Assembly: GCF_003096715.1 (NCBI RefSeq)
Contig: NZ_QEOL01000017.1
Location: 117,292 to 181,291, forward strand
Direction of reading: 5' to 3'
Origin: Paraburkholderia silvatlantica
GTDB lineage: Bacteria; Pseudomonadota; Gammaproteobacteria; Burkholderiales; Burkholderiaceae
DNA length: 64,000 bases
A model generated the notes under the pieces. It saw nothing but the letters and a program-made list of their open reading frames with translations, did no database searches and was not told the origin of the DNA. A program made the translations under genes and the position numbers. Below, in pieces: positions 35,540 to 44,326 of the stretch. Position 1 is the stretch's first letter. Each line of letters opens with the position of its first letter.

Positions 35540-36712
35540 ATGGTGGTATCAGTTGAACAGGGAACCGCAGCCAAGCCGCTTGCCGGCGTGGTTGTCGTTT
35601 CTATCGAACAAGCACTGGCAGCACCCCTGTGCACAGGGCGACTTGCGGAAATGGGGGCGCGAGTCATCAAAATCGAACGCGCGGAAGGCGACTTTGCGCG
35701 CGGTTACGATGCGGCCGCAAACGGCCAATCCTCCTATTTCGTCTGGACAAACCGGGGCAAGGAATCTGTCGTCCTGGACTTCAAAAACGCCGATGACGCT
35801 GCGCTGTTGCATTGCCTCATCGCTGAGGCCGACATCTTTGTTCAGAACCTGGCTCCGGGCGCTTTGGACCGCGCAGGCTTCGGCAGCGAAAAATTGCGCG
35901 AACTCCACCCTCGCCTCATCACCTGCGACATCAGTGGCTATGGCACGAATAACGCTGCCAGCAACCTCAAGGCGTATGACCTCCTCGTGCAGTGCGAGAG
36001 CGGCCTTGCAGGCATAACCGGCGCGCCGGACGCATGCGGGCGCATTGGGGTTTCAATCTGTGACATCGGCGCGGGAATGAACGCGACCATCGCAGTATTG
36101 TCGGCTCTCGCGTTGCGCTCGAGCACGGGCAAGGGGTCAGGCGTCTCAGTGTCGTTGTTTGATGGTGCCGCGGACTGGATGACCATTCCCTATGTTCACC
36201 AAGTCTACGGAAACGGAGCACCTACGCGGCAGGGACTGAAACACCCCTCGATTGCCCCTTACGGTGCTTTCAAGACCAAAGACGGCGACGAAATTGTCAT
36301 CAGCATCCAGAACGAGCGCGAGTGGCGACAGTTCTGCTCGGCGTTTCTTCAGCAGCCTGAAGTTGCAGAGGATTCGCGCTTTTCATCCAACACAAATCGG
36401 GTGCGTAATCGCGAAGCGCTCGATTTGGTGATTGCCGAAGCATTTTCCCGAGTCGACTCCAACGAAGCCCTTCAGCGGCTGTCGGCGGCAAACACCGCTT
36501 ACGGTCAAGTCCGCTCGATTGCTCAGATGGCCGAACATCCGGCGTTGCGGACGTGGCCGATGACGGTTGATGGCGAAGAACTGCAAATGATTGCTCCGGC
36601 AGTTCGCGCGCCTTGGGATAGCCAGCACTTTGATGCTGCGCCCCTATTGGGAGAGCACACCGAACGCATCCGCCTGGAGTTCGCCACGAAACAAGTGGGA
36701 GAACCTGCATGA
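35540..36712 (+). CDS. Family III (CaiB/BaiF) CoA-transferase, itaconate/mesaconate type candidate
   Basis: It moves CoA between a donor such as succinyl-CoA and a carboxylate through an aspartyl anhydride. The 390-residue protein has the family III start (PLAGVVVVSIEQALAAPLCT), the GADVIKIE-like MGARVIKIER (about 38-47), and the catalytic Asp at about D147 (KAYDLLVQCESG). Its length and context (an HTD2-like hydratase and a dicarboxylate-type carrier) resemble the Pseudomonas-type itaconate pathway, whose Ict is a family III enzyme. The ATG at 35540 has AGGAG seven bases upstream; a GTG at 35537 is an alternative. The end overlaps the hydratase start by four bases. Confidence 0.88.
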   Translation: MVVSVEQGTAAKPLAGVVVVSIEQALAAPLCTGRLAEMGARVIKIERAEGDFARGYDAAANGQSSYFVWTNRGKESVVLDFKNADDAALLHCLIAEADIFVQNLAPGALDRAGFGSEKLRELHPRLITCDISGYGTNNAASNLKAYDLLVQCESGLAGITGAPDACGRIGVSICDIGAGMNATIAVLSALALRSSTGKGSGVSVSLFDGAADWMTIPYVHQVYGNGAPTRQGLKHPSIAPYGAFKTKDGDEIVISIQNEREWRQFCSAFLQQPEVAEDSRFSSNTNRVRNREALDLVIAEAFSRVDSNEALQRLSAANTAYGQVRSIAQMAEHPALRTWPMTVDGEELQMIAPAVRAPWDSQHFDAAPLLGEHTERIRLEFATKQVGEPA

Positions 36713-37548
36713 GCGCCGTCGACATTACTCACCTGCGCGAGTGGATTGGCAAGAGTCAGTCGGACCTTGACGTACTCTCGTCGCGCCAGGCGCGGCTGAT
36801 GGCCGCAACGCTCGGAATTCCTCAGTCGGACTTCGTCGACGGCACACCATTGCCTCCACTTTGGCATTGGCTCTACTTCCTCAGTGGTGAGCCGCCTTCG
36901 GCGCTCGGCCGAGACGGCCACCCCGCAAGAGGCGGCTTCTTGCCTCCCGTACCTTTGTCGAACCGCATGTGGGCCGGCGGCACGCTTGAATTCCACGGCG
37001 ACCTGCCGCTGGGTACGCAGGTTCAGAAGCGCTCGAGCATCGCGTCGGTTGAACACAAGCAAGGGCGAAGTGGCGAACTTGTTTTCGTGACGGTTCTGCA
37101 TGAAGTCCTGCACGAAGGCAAAGTCCTCGTCACGGAGCGCCATGACATTGTCTACAAGGAAGCGTCCAAGGCGGGTGCTACGGCCGCGAAAATGGAGATG
37201 CCCCAACCGCAGCAAACGCGTCGGGTGAAACCGGATTCGACGATGTTGTTCCGCTACTCCGCGCTGACGTTCAACGGCCATCGCATTCACTACGACGCGG
37301 ACTATTGCCGCGAAGTCGAAGGCTATCCGAACCTCGTGATTCACGGTCCACTAAATGCAACGCTTCTTGCCGGCTTTGCCGAGGAAGTCGGAGGACGTCG
37401 GCTGAAGCATTTTCGCTATCGCGGAGTTCAGCCCTCGATACTCGGTAACGAATTGGAGTTCAACGCCGCGCCAGACGGTGACCAACTCATGGTCTGGGTG
37501 AGCTTACCCGACGGTGCCGTCTCAATGCGAGCTGAAGCCTCGTTCTAG
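36709..37548 (+). CDS. HTD2/FAS1-like MaoC hydratase (itaconyl/mesaconyl-C4-CoA hydratase candidate)
   Basis: A 279-residue double hot-dog enzyme. The N-terminal half has LPPLWHWLYFLSGEPPSALG and MWAGGTLEFHGDLPLG; the C-terminal half has the hydratase motif FRYSALTFNGHRIHYDADYC (about 181-200), with the catalytic H/D, then EVEGYPNLVIHGPL. This architecture fits mesaconyl-C4-CoA hydratase and the Pseudomonas itaconyl-CoA hydratase. It is translationally coupled to the CoA-transferase (ATGA overlap). The product, a citramalyl-CoA, would need a CitE-type lyase; the one at 26276 is the nearest. Confidence 0.87.
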   Translation: MSAVDITHLREWIGKSQSDLDVLSSRQARLMAATLGIPQSDFVDGTPLPPLWHWLYFLSGEPPSALGRDGHPARGGFLPPVPLSNRMWAGGTLEFHGDLPLGTQVQKRSSIASVEHKQGRSGELVFVTVLHEVLHEGKVLVTERHDIVYKEASKAGATAAKMEMPQPQQTRRVKPDSTMLFRYSALTFNGHRIHYDADYCREVEGYPNLVIHGPLNATLLAGFAEEVGGRRLKHFRYRGVQPSILGNELEFNAAPDGDQLMVWVSLPDGAVSMRAEASF

Positions 37549-37596
37549 ACGCACGCAATCTTGCCTTGACAAGATTTTTCAAGATTGGAGACAAAG

Positions 37597-38946
37597 ATGC
37601 ACCCGAAATCCCACCTCGGTCAGGCCGACGCCTTGACCCAATCGAAGGACTCGAAGCGCATTGAACGCCGCGCAGCAATTGCGAGCGTCATTGGGACCAC
37701 GATTGAGTGGTACGACTTCTTCATTTATGGCACTGCGGCGGCTCTCATTTTTCCGAAGCTTTTTTTTGCGCACGGAAGCTCAGAAGGCCTCATGGAATCG
37801 TTCGCCACGATTTTCGTGGGCTTTCTGTCGCGACCTTTGGGCGGAGCCATCTTCGGATACATGGGTGACCGTGTAGGCCGCAAATCGACTCTTGTCACCA
37901 CACTTACCTTGATGGGCGTGGCAACCTTGCTCGTCGGTCTTCTGCCGACTGCGCAACAGATTGGCCCTGCCGCCGGTTGGCTGCTCATTGCCCTTCGGTT
38001 CCTCCAAGGGATTGGCGTGGGCGGGGAATGGGGCGGTGCTGTTCTGCTCTCAATGGAGAGCCATCAAGGAAAGCGCCGTGGCTTCATGGCATCGTTACCG
38101 AACGTGGGCGTCCCTCTCGGGCTGGTCATCTCCGTTCTCGTTTGGAGCGTGTGCAGTCGTTGGAACGGCGACTCATTGATGGAGTTTGGTTGGCGCGTTC
38201 CGTTCTATGCAAGCGGTGTGCTTCTGGTGTTCGGGCTGTTGATTCGGATGGGTGTTCCTGAAACAAAAGACTTCGTCGAAGCCAACAAGTCGGGCGACCG
38301 CACCAAGAGCCCAATTTGGGAAGCTATCAGGACCGAGTGGAAGGCGATTCTACTGTCGGCTCTGGTACGCCCTGGCGAACAGGCTGCGTTCTACATGCTC
38401 ACCTCGTTTGCGATGCTCTATGGGTCCAGGAATCTCGGTCTCGGCAAGGAATTCATCCTCAACGCGGTTCTGATTGCTGCAGTCGTCGCCTGTTTCGCAT
38501 TGCCGTTCTTTGGGCATCTGGCAGACCGCATCGGGCGTCGGAAGACCTACATGTCGGCAGCAATCTGCATGATGCTCTTCGCGTTCCCGTACTTTGCGTT
38601 GCTCAATACGAAAATCCCCCTTGCCGTCATCGCCGGTACGGTCATCATCATGGTTATTCACGCTGCGCTCTACGGGTCACAGGCAGCTTTCATTGCCGAG
38701 TCGTTTCCCGCCAGCATCCGCTACAGCGGCGCTTCGCTCGGCTACCAAGGTGCCTCGATTATCGCCGGTGGACCCGCTCCGATGATTTCGCTGTGGCTGT
38801 TCCAGACGTTTCACTCAGCGTACGCTGTCGCGGCATTCCTTGCGTTCATGTCCTTGATTAGCGCATGGGCCGCGTTCTACCTCGGACGGCAGAAGCTCGC
38901 TGAACAGAACTCAGTATCAAAGCGCCTCGTCGAGGTCGCACACTAA
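37597..38946 (+). CDS. MHS-family metabolite:proton symporter
   Basis: A 449-residue MFS carrier of the metabolite:H+ symporter family (relatives: KgtP, ShiA, ProP). Its signature IEWYDFFIYGTAAALIF lies in span 1. GDRVGRKSTLVTTL is the loop 2-3 motif, and ADRIGRRKTYMSAA is in the second half. GGAG is seven bases before the ATG at 37597, so the upstream TTG is not needed. As the third gene of the cassette it probably imports the dicarboxylate (itaconate, mesaconate or similar). The specificity is inferred only from neighbours. Confidence 0.9.
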   Translation: MHPKSHLGQADALTQSKDSKRIERRAAIASVIGTTIEWYDFFIYGTAAALIFPKLFFAHGSSEGLMESFATIFVGFLSRPLGGAIFGYMGDRVGRKSTLVTTLTLMGVATLLVGLLPTAQQIGPAAGWLLIALRFLQGIGVGGEWGGAVLLSMESHQGKRRGFMASLPNVGVPLGLVISVLVWSVCSRWNGDSLMEFGWRVPFYASGVLLVFGLLIRMGVPETKDFVEANKSGDRTKSPIWEAIRTEWKAILLSALVRPGEQAAFYMLTSFAMLYGSRNLGLGKEFILNAVLIAAVVACFALPFFGHLADRIGRRKTYMSAAICMMLFAFPYFALLNTKIPLAVIAGTVIIMVIHAALYGSQAAFIAESFPASIRYSGASLGYQGASIIAGGPAPMISLWLFQTFHSAYAVAAFLAFMSLISAWAAFYLGRQKLAEQNSVSKRLVEVAH

Positions 38947-39308
38947 CGTAGGAAATCGCTTCGTCGCCTCGGTGTGCTCTTTCCCTGATTGGGCAAATGC
39001 CTTGAGATATGCAGAGACAGTCGTGTGCGAGCGCGCGAGCACTATGATGCCGGACGCTATTGATGGATTTCAAAGCTGGTTTGCTTAGGAACCCAGTCCC
39101 CCTGGTGGTTAAGGTGGCCCATGATGGCAAGCCGGGTGTCAGATGGAACCATAGGCTAGACCTCGTGATGCCTGGTGCTTCGGATGTCATCGAGTGCTTG
39201 TGCTTCGCACCTAATACGGCAACCGCGCTTGGGCATGCGGTGACCATCGAAAGGTGAGCGATAAGCAACATGAGCTGATTGGGGTCGCCCGAGCAAAGAC
39301 CGCCACTC
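38947..39308. other. Gene-less stretch after the MHS carrier
   Basis: Frames on both strands (39060-39257 plus, 38858-39331 minus) lack start signals and recognised families. This looks like relic DNA before a rearrangement junction. Confidence 0.35.
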
Positions 39309-39455
39309 TCATCCCGCAGCATGATAGTCAAAATCGCGGCGCGCCTTCTCTACCGTGTCAAGATTGTTCGCAGCCCGAATCACGACTCCGAAAAGAGCGG
39401 CACTCAAAGTGAATCCCAGATTCGTGAGTTGGTACTCCATCTTCGGTGGCACGAC
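39309..39455 (-). pseudogene. HxlR-type regulator, C-terminal remnant
   Basis: The minus-strand frame reads VPPKMEYQLTNLGFTLSAAL then VEKARRDFDYHA and a stop. This is the end of the HxlR winged-helix domain, whose conserved wing is PPRVEYSLT. The first two thirds are absent; the sequence breaks at about 39456, where the duplicated M20 segment starts. Confidence 0.65.
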
Positions 39456-39456
39456 C

Positions 39457-39745
39457 GGATATCCGGTCCTTTGTGAATAGCAGGAAGGAAACCAACTTGG
39501 TGATGGCGGTTGCACTCGAACTGGTCGGTGAACACCGTGTGATCGGCGACTTTTCCCCATTCGTCGGCGGCGAAGATTTCGCCTACTACCTCTAGGAAAA
39601 GCCGTGCTGCTTTCTGCGTCTGGGTAACGGCGAAGACTCGCGGACTCTCCACAATGCATTTTTCGATTTCAACGACCACAATCTCACCGTGGGCGCGTCC
39701 TACTGGACGCGGCTCGTCGGGCGGTTTCTCCCGGTGCAGCAGTAG
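39457..39745 (+). pseudogene. M20 amidohydrolase, C-terminal relic
   Basis: It is homologous to the last 95 codons of the gene at 19633 (ELVGEHRVIGDF, GGEDFAYYL, NLTVGASYWTRL). It is broken by a one-base insertion near 39472 and an in-frame TAG after DFAYYL. It belongs to duplicated copy B and shows that an M20 gene once preceded the MFS gene at 40128. Confidence 0.8.
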
Positions 39746-39927
39746 GATTCGTCATTCCGACTGAAGCGCTCGCTCAACGGTTTTGCGCTTCGGCCGCGAT
39801 CCGGTATCACCAGAATACCTAGGTCTCCCTGAATTCCTGCCACGAAAGAATGTCCGGGCAGAACTTGCGTGTTCCCGCGCGACCCACTCGGTACTTCCCC
39901 TGCGTGTCCCAAAATGCAAACCGATTG

Positions 39928-39940
39928 TCACTTGAAGTGA
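39928..39940. promoter_or_regulatory. Conserved 13-bp palindrome, copy B
   Basis: TCACTTGAAGTGA lies 188 bases ahead of the MFS start and is identical to 20827-20839. It is embedded in the best conserved part of the duplicated leader, which suggests a binding site for a regulator of the M20/MFS genes. Confidence 0.4.
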
Positions 39941-40127
39941 ACTAGCGGCTATTTTGACCTTTTAACTTAGCTTCCAATCCGCGCACCGCGCTTGTGCCAA
40001 TGGCCTACACGGCGACTGCGGATCAGGCGAATCATGAACCGGACGAAAACATGCGCGTCGGCCAGCTTCCGCCGAGGCGACAATCACTTAACCGAACTTC
40101 TCAAAATATATACGCCGGAGGTAATCA

Positions 40128-41474
40128 ATGGGCTCAGTAAAGCCGGGCGAAACGTCTCCCACGCCGAAGCGGCACGTCGCGCCGACGACGATCTTGCTCG
40201 CATTGGCTTTTTCCCTCTCTTACATGGATCGGCAGATCTTGCCGTTGCTTCTCGAACCGATCAAACACGCATTCTCATTGACGGATTCGGAAATCGGCAT
40301 GCTGCAGGGGCTGGCATTCGGCGCGTTTTACGCATGCTCCGGTATCGTCCTGGGCGTGCTGGTAGACAGGTTTCACCGAGTCGGAATTGCGGCCGCGTGC
40401 GTCGCTTTCTGGGGCCTCGCGACGGCGGCGTGCGGGTTGGCAGGAAACTTTATTCAGCTTTTTGTTGCACGCACAAGCACAGCGGTTGGCGAAGCGGGCT
40501 GCTCGCCAGCGTCGTATTCGATTCTTTCAGACATGCTGTCCGGGCGAGCGCTATTGAGAGCAACCGCGGTGTACAACGTCGGCCCTTACGTGGGGGGAGG
40601 GATGGCCCTTATTCTTGGCAGTATGGCACTGCGCCATTTCACAACTGCTGGCGGGATGGATGTGCCGTTGATTGGACATTTCGAGCCGTGGCAGTCGGTG
40701 TTTCTCGTTCTGGGACTTCCCGGTATCCTGCTGGCGGCACTTATTCTTGCGCTGCAGGAGCCGAAACGTCACGAGTCCGGGCAGGAAATCGATACGTCAA
40801 CCCCGGCGACTTTGCAGTTCATCTTCAGTAGCCCAATGCTGCTGTTTTACTTCACTGCATTTGTTTTCAGCACGTCCGGATTGTTCGTGCTTCTGACCTG
40901 GTTTCCAAGTCTGATGATCCGCGAGGGCTTCGGGACCGCGGCGACGATTGGGCGCCCGTTGGGCGCCATCTTTCTGGCGGTCGGCTTGTGCGGCTGTGTT
41001 GCGTCACAGCTTCTCTTGCGAAAGCTCGAAAATCGCGATCTCTTGAGCTCCCTGCTCAAGCGGATGTCGGCGATGTGGGCAGTCCAGATTCCGCTCGCCG
41101 TAGCGTTCATTTTCGTCGACAGGGCTAGCCTGGCCTATTGGTTTTACGCGTCGCAGGTCATCATTTTTTCCGTCGTCACGACCTTCATGGTTGCTCCCAT
41201 TCAACTCGCGGTTCCCAATCGTATGCGAGGTCGCGCGACCGGCGTGTTCATGACTTTCAACTATATGTTGGGCGCGAGTATCGGACCGTGGTCGGTGGGC
41301 GTGTTGAGCGATCGGATGAAGGAAAACCCACATGGCCTGCTCACGGCATTCGTGATGGTACTGGGTGTGTCGGCGGCCGGCGCCGCAGTCTCTATCTACC
41401 TTTCTTCGACCCGGAAGACGCAGATGAATCCGGTCGATTCTCTGCCGCAGCAGACCGTGTCGGGAAACATCTAG
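40128..41474 (+). CDS. MFS transporter, spinster-like
   Basis: A 448-residue carrier with twelve spans. The first span reads LALAFSLSYMDRQILPLLLE, the spinster-like pattern, and the ARTSTAVGEAGCSPASYSIL stretch is typical of the same group. The ribosome-binding site GGAGG is seven bases before the ATG. It precedes a porin and an M81 peptidase in the same direction, so it may import the peptide- or amide-like substrate handled there. The substrate is not readable from sequence. Confidence 0.9.
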   Translation: MGSVKPGETSPTPKRHVAPTTILLALAFSLSYMDRQILPLLLEPIKHAFSLTDSEIGMLQGLAFGAFYACSGIVLGVLVDRFHRVGIAAACVAFWGLATAACGLAGNFIQLFVARTSTAVGEAGCSPASYSILSDMLSGRALLRATAVYNVGPYVGGGMALILGSMALRHFTTAGGMDVPLIGHFEPWQSVFLVLGLPGILLAALILALQEPKRHESGQEIDTSTPATLQFIFSSPMLLFYFTAFVFSTSGLFVLLTWFPSLMIREGFGTAATIGRPLGAIFLAVGLCGCVASQLLLRKLENRDLLSSLLKRMSAMWAVQIPLAVAFIFVDRASLAYWFYASQVIIFSVVTTFMVAPIQLAVPNRMRGRATGVFMTFNYMLGASIGPWSVGVLSDRMKENPHGLLTAFVMVLGVSAAGAAVSIYLSSTRKTQMNPVDSLPQQTVSGNI

Positions 41475-41550
41475 GTCACGCGAACGGAAGTCCAGATTTA
41501 GCGCGATAGACACGCTTAGCCTATATATTTCGTATAACTACTCATATGTG

Positions 41551-42669
41551 ATGAGCAACGAGAAATCAAGAAGATGTCTGGCGAACCTGTGCCTGTCGAT
41601 CTTTTCGGTAGTTCCGGCTGTTTCGAACGCCCAGAGCAGCGTTACCTTGTTCGGAACACTGGATGAAGGTATCGAGTACCTGACGAACGCGAACAAGACA
41701 TCGCATTCGGTGGTGCAGTCAGGGCCTGCGGAGATTTACTCCAATTCGCTCGGTTTGATGGGTTATGAGGGACTGGGCGGCGACGTCAAGGCTATCTTCA
41801 GGCTTGAAGGCGGCTTCAATCCCTACAACGGTACGTCGATACAAGGGGGGCGTCTCTTCGGGAGACAGGCGTGGGTAGGGATTCAGAACAGCAATAACAG
41901 GATCATTTTCGGTCGGGTCTATACGCCTCTTTACGACGTGATCGGCTATCTGGATCCGCTGCAAGGCTCCAACGTAAGCCTGTGGACCATGGATGGCGGA
42001 ATGGTGTCGCGCATGGACAATGCGGTCAGATACACGCGCTCGGATGGCCCGTTCCACGAAAATGTCCAATACAGCTTTGGCAGCGCCAGCGTGGAAAGCA
42101 CGATCAACGGAACGGCCGGATCAGGCTCTCGTTCCAGGGAATTCGCCGCGTCTGCTGACTACACCACCCGACAATTGATGGTGGGGATGGTGTACGACAA
42201 CATCCATGGCCCCATGACTTCAGCGCAATACGGCTTGGGGTTGTTTATGCCTTCGGCGGTCCCGGCAGCGTCTTCCGGCACACCGCAACGGGCTGAGCGC
42301 ATCGCCGCGGCCCTCAGATATAAGTGGGACGGCACGTCGCTGTTCGCAGGCTACCGCCATCTAAGGACGGTCGCGCAGGCCGGCAACGAAAACTCGAATC
42401 TATACTGGGGAGGCGTTACCGAGCAGTTTACGCCTGCGTGGACGGGGACTGTCGGCGTGTATCACCAGCGGGTTGCTGGTGTCGATGCCCGGCCCACGAT
42501 GGCCGCGCTTCAGACGCAGTACCGGTTATCAAAATCGACGGGCGTGTACGGCAACGTCGGCAAAGTCTGGAATACCCGTCTCAGCAACATGGGGCTGGAC
42601 CTTCAGACCCAAACTTTGCAGGGAGCGGGTCAGTTCGGTGCCAGTATAGGCATCTTTCACTTCTTTTAA
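41551..42669 (+). CDS. Gram-negative porin (Burkholderiales type)
   Basis: A 372-residue outer-membrane 16-strand porin. A signal peptide of about 26 residues ends SNA, and the mature protein begins QSSVTLFGTLDEGIEYLTN. Alternating beta strands follow, and the terminal residue is Phe (IGIFHFF), the usual outer-membrane sorting signal. The ATG at 41551 is chosen; GTG 41548 is equally possible, and neither has a strong ribosome-binding site. Together with the MFS carrier it could provide uptake across both membranes. Confidence 0.9.
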   Translation: MSNEKSRRCLANLCLSIFSVVPAVSNAQSSVTLFGTLDEGIEYLTNANKTSHSVVQSGPAEIYSNSLGLMGYEGLGGDVKAIFRLEGGFNPYNGTSIQGGRLFGRQAWVGIQNSNNRIIFGRVYTPLYDVIGYLDPLQGSNVSLWTMDGGMVSRMDNAVRYTRSDGPFHENVQYSFGSASVESTINGTAGSGSRSREFAASADYTTRQLMVGMVYDNIHGPMTSAQYGLGLFMPSAVPAASSGTPQRAERIAAALRYKWDGTSLFAGYRHLRTVAQAGNENSNLYWGGVTEQFTPAWTGTVGVYHQRVAGVDARPTMAALQTQYRLSKSTGVYGNVGKVWNTRLSNMGLDLQTQTLQGAGQFGASIGIFHFF

Positions 42670-42741
42670 AGAATCCCGACGTCTTGTTTGCACACGACAG
42701 TCGAGAGACATACGTTTCAGGAAATCAGCAAGGAGAGACTT

Positions 42742-44238
42742 ATGAAGGTTCTGGTCGCCGGTTATAAACATGAAACCAATACGTTTGCGCTCGATAAGGC
42801 CGACTGGTCGGCTTTCGAAAAAGGTGAAGCGTTCCCTGCGCCCGTTCGAGGCCAACAGATGCTCGAAACGATGGACGCGGTCGCGATGCCGGCTACGGGA
42901 TTTTTGCACTACGCACGATCGAAGGGATGGTCGATCGTACCAAGTTTGTGGTGCGGCGCTGTCCCGTCTTCGTATGTGACCGAAGACGCCTTTGAGCGCA
43001 TTTGCGATGAGATATGCAACGACGTGAAAGCAGGCGGTTTCGACGCCGTATACCTGGATCTCCACGGCGCCGGCGTTGCCGAGAACGAAGACGATACCGA
43101 GGGTGAACTGATCGGCCGGGTTCGGCAACTGGTGGGCGAGAAAATGCCGATTGTGGTGAGTCTGGATCTGCATGCAAATGTCACCGAGAGGATGCTCCGA
43201 AGTGCGGATGGCATGGTTTCGTTCCGCACCTATCCGCACGTCGATTACGTAGAGACAGGCGAACTGGCCGCTGAGCTCCTGTCACGCCGTATGGCGCATG
43301 GACGTCGGGAAACGGTTGTCTGGAAGCGGCTTCCATTCCTTATTCCGCTGAATTCGCAGAACACGACAACGGGACCGGCGAAGCGGATCTATGAACGGCT
43401 GCGTGCACTCGATACCGAGCATGGGACGATGTCGAGCTTTTGCATGGCCTTTCCGGCGGCCGACTTTGCCGAATGTGCGCCCATGATCTGGAGCGTGGGA
43501 GAGAACGCTTCGACTGTCGTCGAGGAGCTCGCATCGCTTGCGGGTGAGCCCGCTCAATGGCGGCTGGAAATACTTTGCGCGGACGATGCGGTGCAGAAAG
43601 CGATGGCGCGCGCCGCGGAAAGCAACGCTCCGGTTGTGATAGCGGACACTCAGGACAACCCCGGCGCTGGAGGTACGGCATCGACCACCGGCATGCTGCA
43701 CGCACTGCTGAATGCCCGAGCCGGCGAACGTTTCCCCCATCGGGTAACGCTAGGTGTGATGTACGACGCTCGATTTGCGGCCGCGGCGGTTCAGGCCGGC
43801 GTCGGTGCAACGTTTCGCGCCAGTCTGGGGCATGCCACGGAGCTTTGGGACGGTCCCACCGATCCGCCGGTGACCGCCGAATTCACCGTGAGAGCAGTCA
43901 GCGATGGGCGGGTCACTTTCAAGGGCCCAAAGATGACAGGGTTCGTTGCCGGATTGGGGCCAAGCGCATGCGTCGAGACTGGCGGCGTGCTGGTAGTGGT
44001 CGCAAGTGGAAAGATCGGAGCGCAGGACCGTGAACTGTTTCGTTTCGTCGGCGTGCATCCCGAGCAGATGAAAATCATCGTCGTCAAAAGCAGTAATCAT
44101 TTCAGAGCGGACTTCGTACCGCTTGTCGAGAATGAACAGACCGACGTCGTGATTGCGAAGGCGCGGGGCGCGGCCGCAGCTGACCCAGGCGATCTGCCGT
44201 GGCGGAAGTTGCCGGATTCCATCCGGCGCCGTCCTTGA
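42742..44238 (+). CDS. M81 family metallopeptidase (MlrC-like)
   Basis: A 498-residue protein of the DUF1485/MlrC family, named after the microcystin-degrading peptidase. Family features are KHETNTFALDKADW near the N-terminus, FDAVYLDLHGAGVAENEDD, VSLDLHANVT, SFRTYPHVDY and the C-terminal HPEQMKIIVVKSSNHFRADF. The start at 42742 follows AAGGAGAGA; upstream codons to 42688 are not conserved. Most members are not linked to microcystin, so the name gives the family rather than the substrate. It is part of the MFS-porin-peptidase set. Confidence 0.88.
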   Translation: MKVLVAGYKHETNTFALDKADWSAFEKGEAFPAPVRGQQMLETMDAVAMPATGFLHYARSKGWSIVPSLWCGAVPSSYVTEDAFERICDEICNDVKAGGFDAVYLDLHGAGVAENEDDTEGELIGRVRQLVGEKMPIVVSLDLHANVTERMLRSADGMVSFRTYPHVDYVETGELAAELLSRRMAHGRRETVVWKRLPFLIPLNSQNTTTGPAKRIYERLRALDTEHGTMSSFCMAFPAADFAECAPMIWSVGENASTVVEELASLAGEPAQWRLEILCADDAVQKAMARAAESNAPVVIADTQDNPGAGGTASTTGMLHALLNARAGERFPHRVTLGVMYDARFAAAAVQAGVGATFRASLGHATELWDGPTDPPVTAEFTVRAVSDGRVTFKGPKMTGFVAGLGPSACVETGGVLVVVASGKIGAQDRELFRFVGVHPEQMKIIVVKSSNHFRADFVPLVENEQTDVVIAKARGAAAADPGDLPWRKLPDSIRRRP

Positions 44239-44326
44239 GCAGACGTACGCTTTCGGCCCGGACTCACAGGGAGGCTCCCCGGAGGGGCGAAATGACCATC
44301 CGGCGAGCCCGCGGGTAATGCCTCCC

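Larger units (their letters stand above)
39457..40150 (+). repeat. Duplicated segment, copy B
   Basis: This segment aligns with 20346-21051 in the same direction, roughly 85-90% by eye with a few small indels. Here the MFS gene it leads into is complete, while the M20 end is broken. In copy A the reverse is true. Confidence 0.85.

Noticed and set aside
38858..39331. A 157-codon minus-strand frame.
   Set aside because: It overlaps the end of the MHS carrier in antisense, lacks a ribosome-binding site, and its composition fits a shadow frame.
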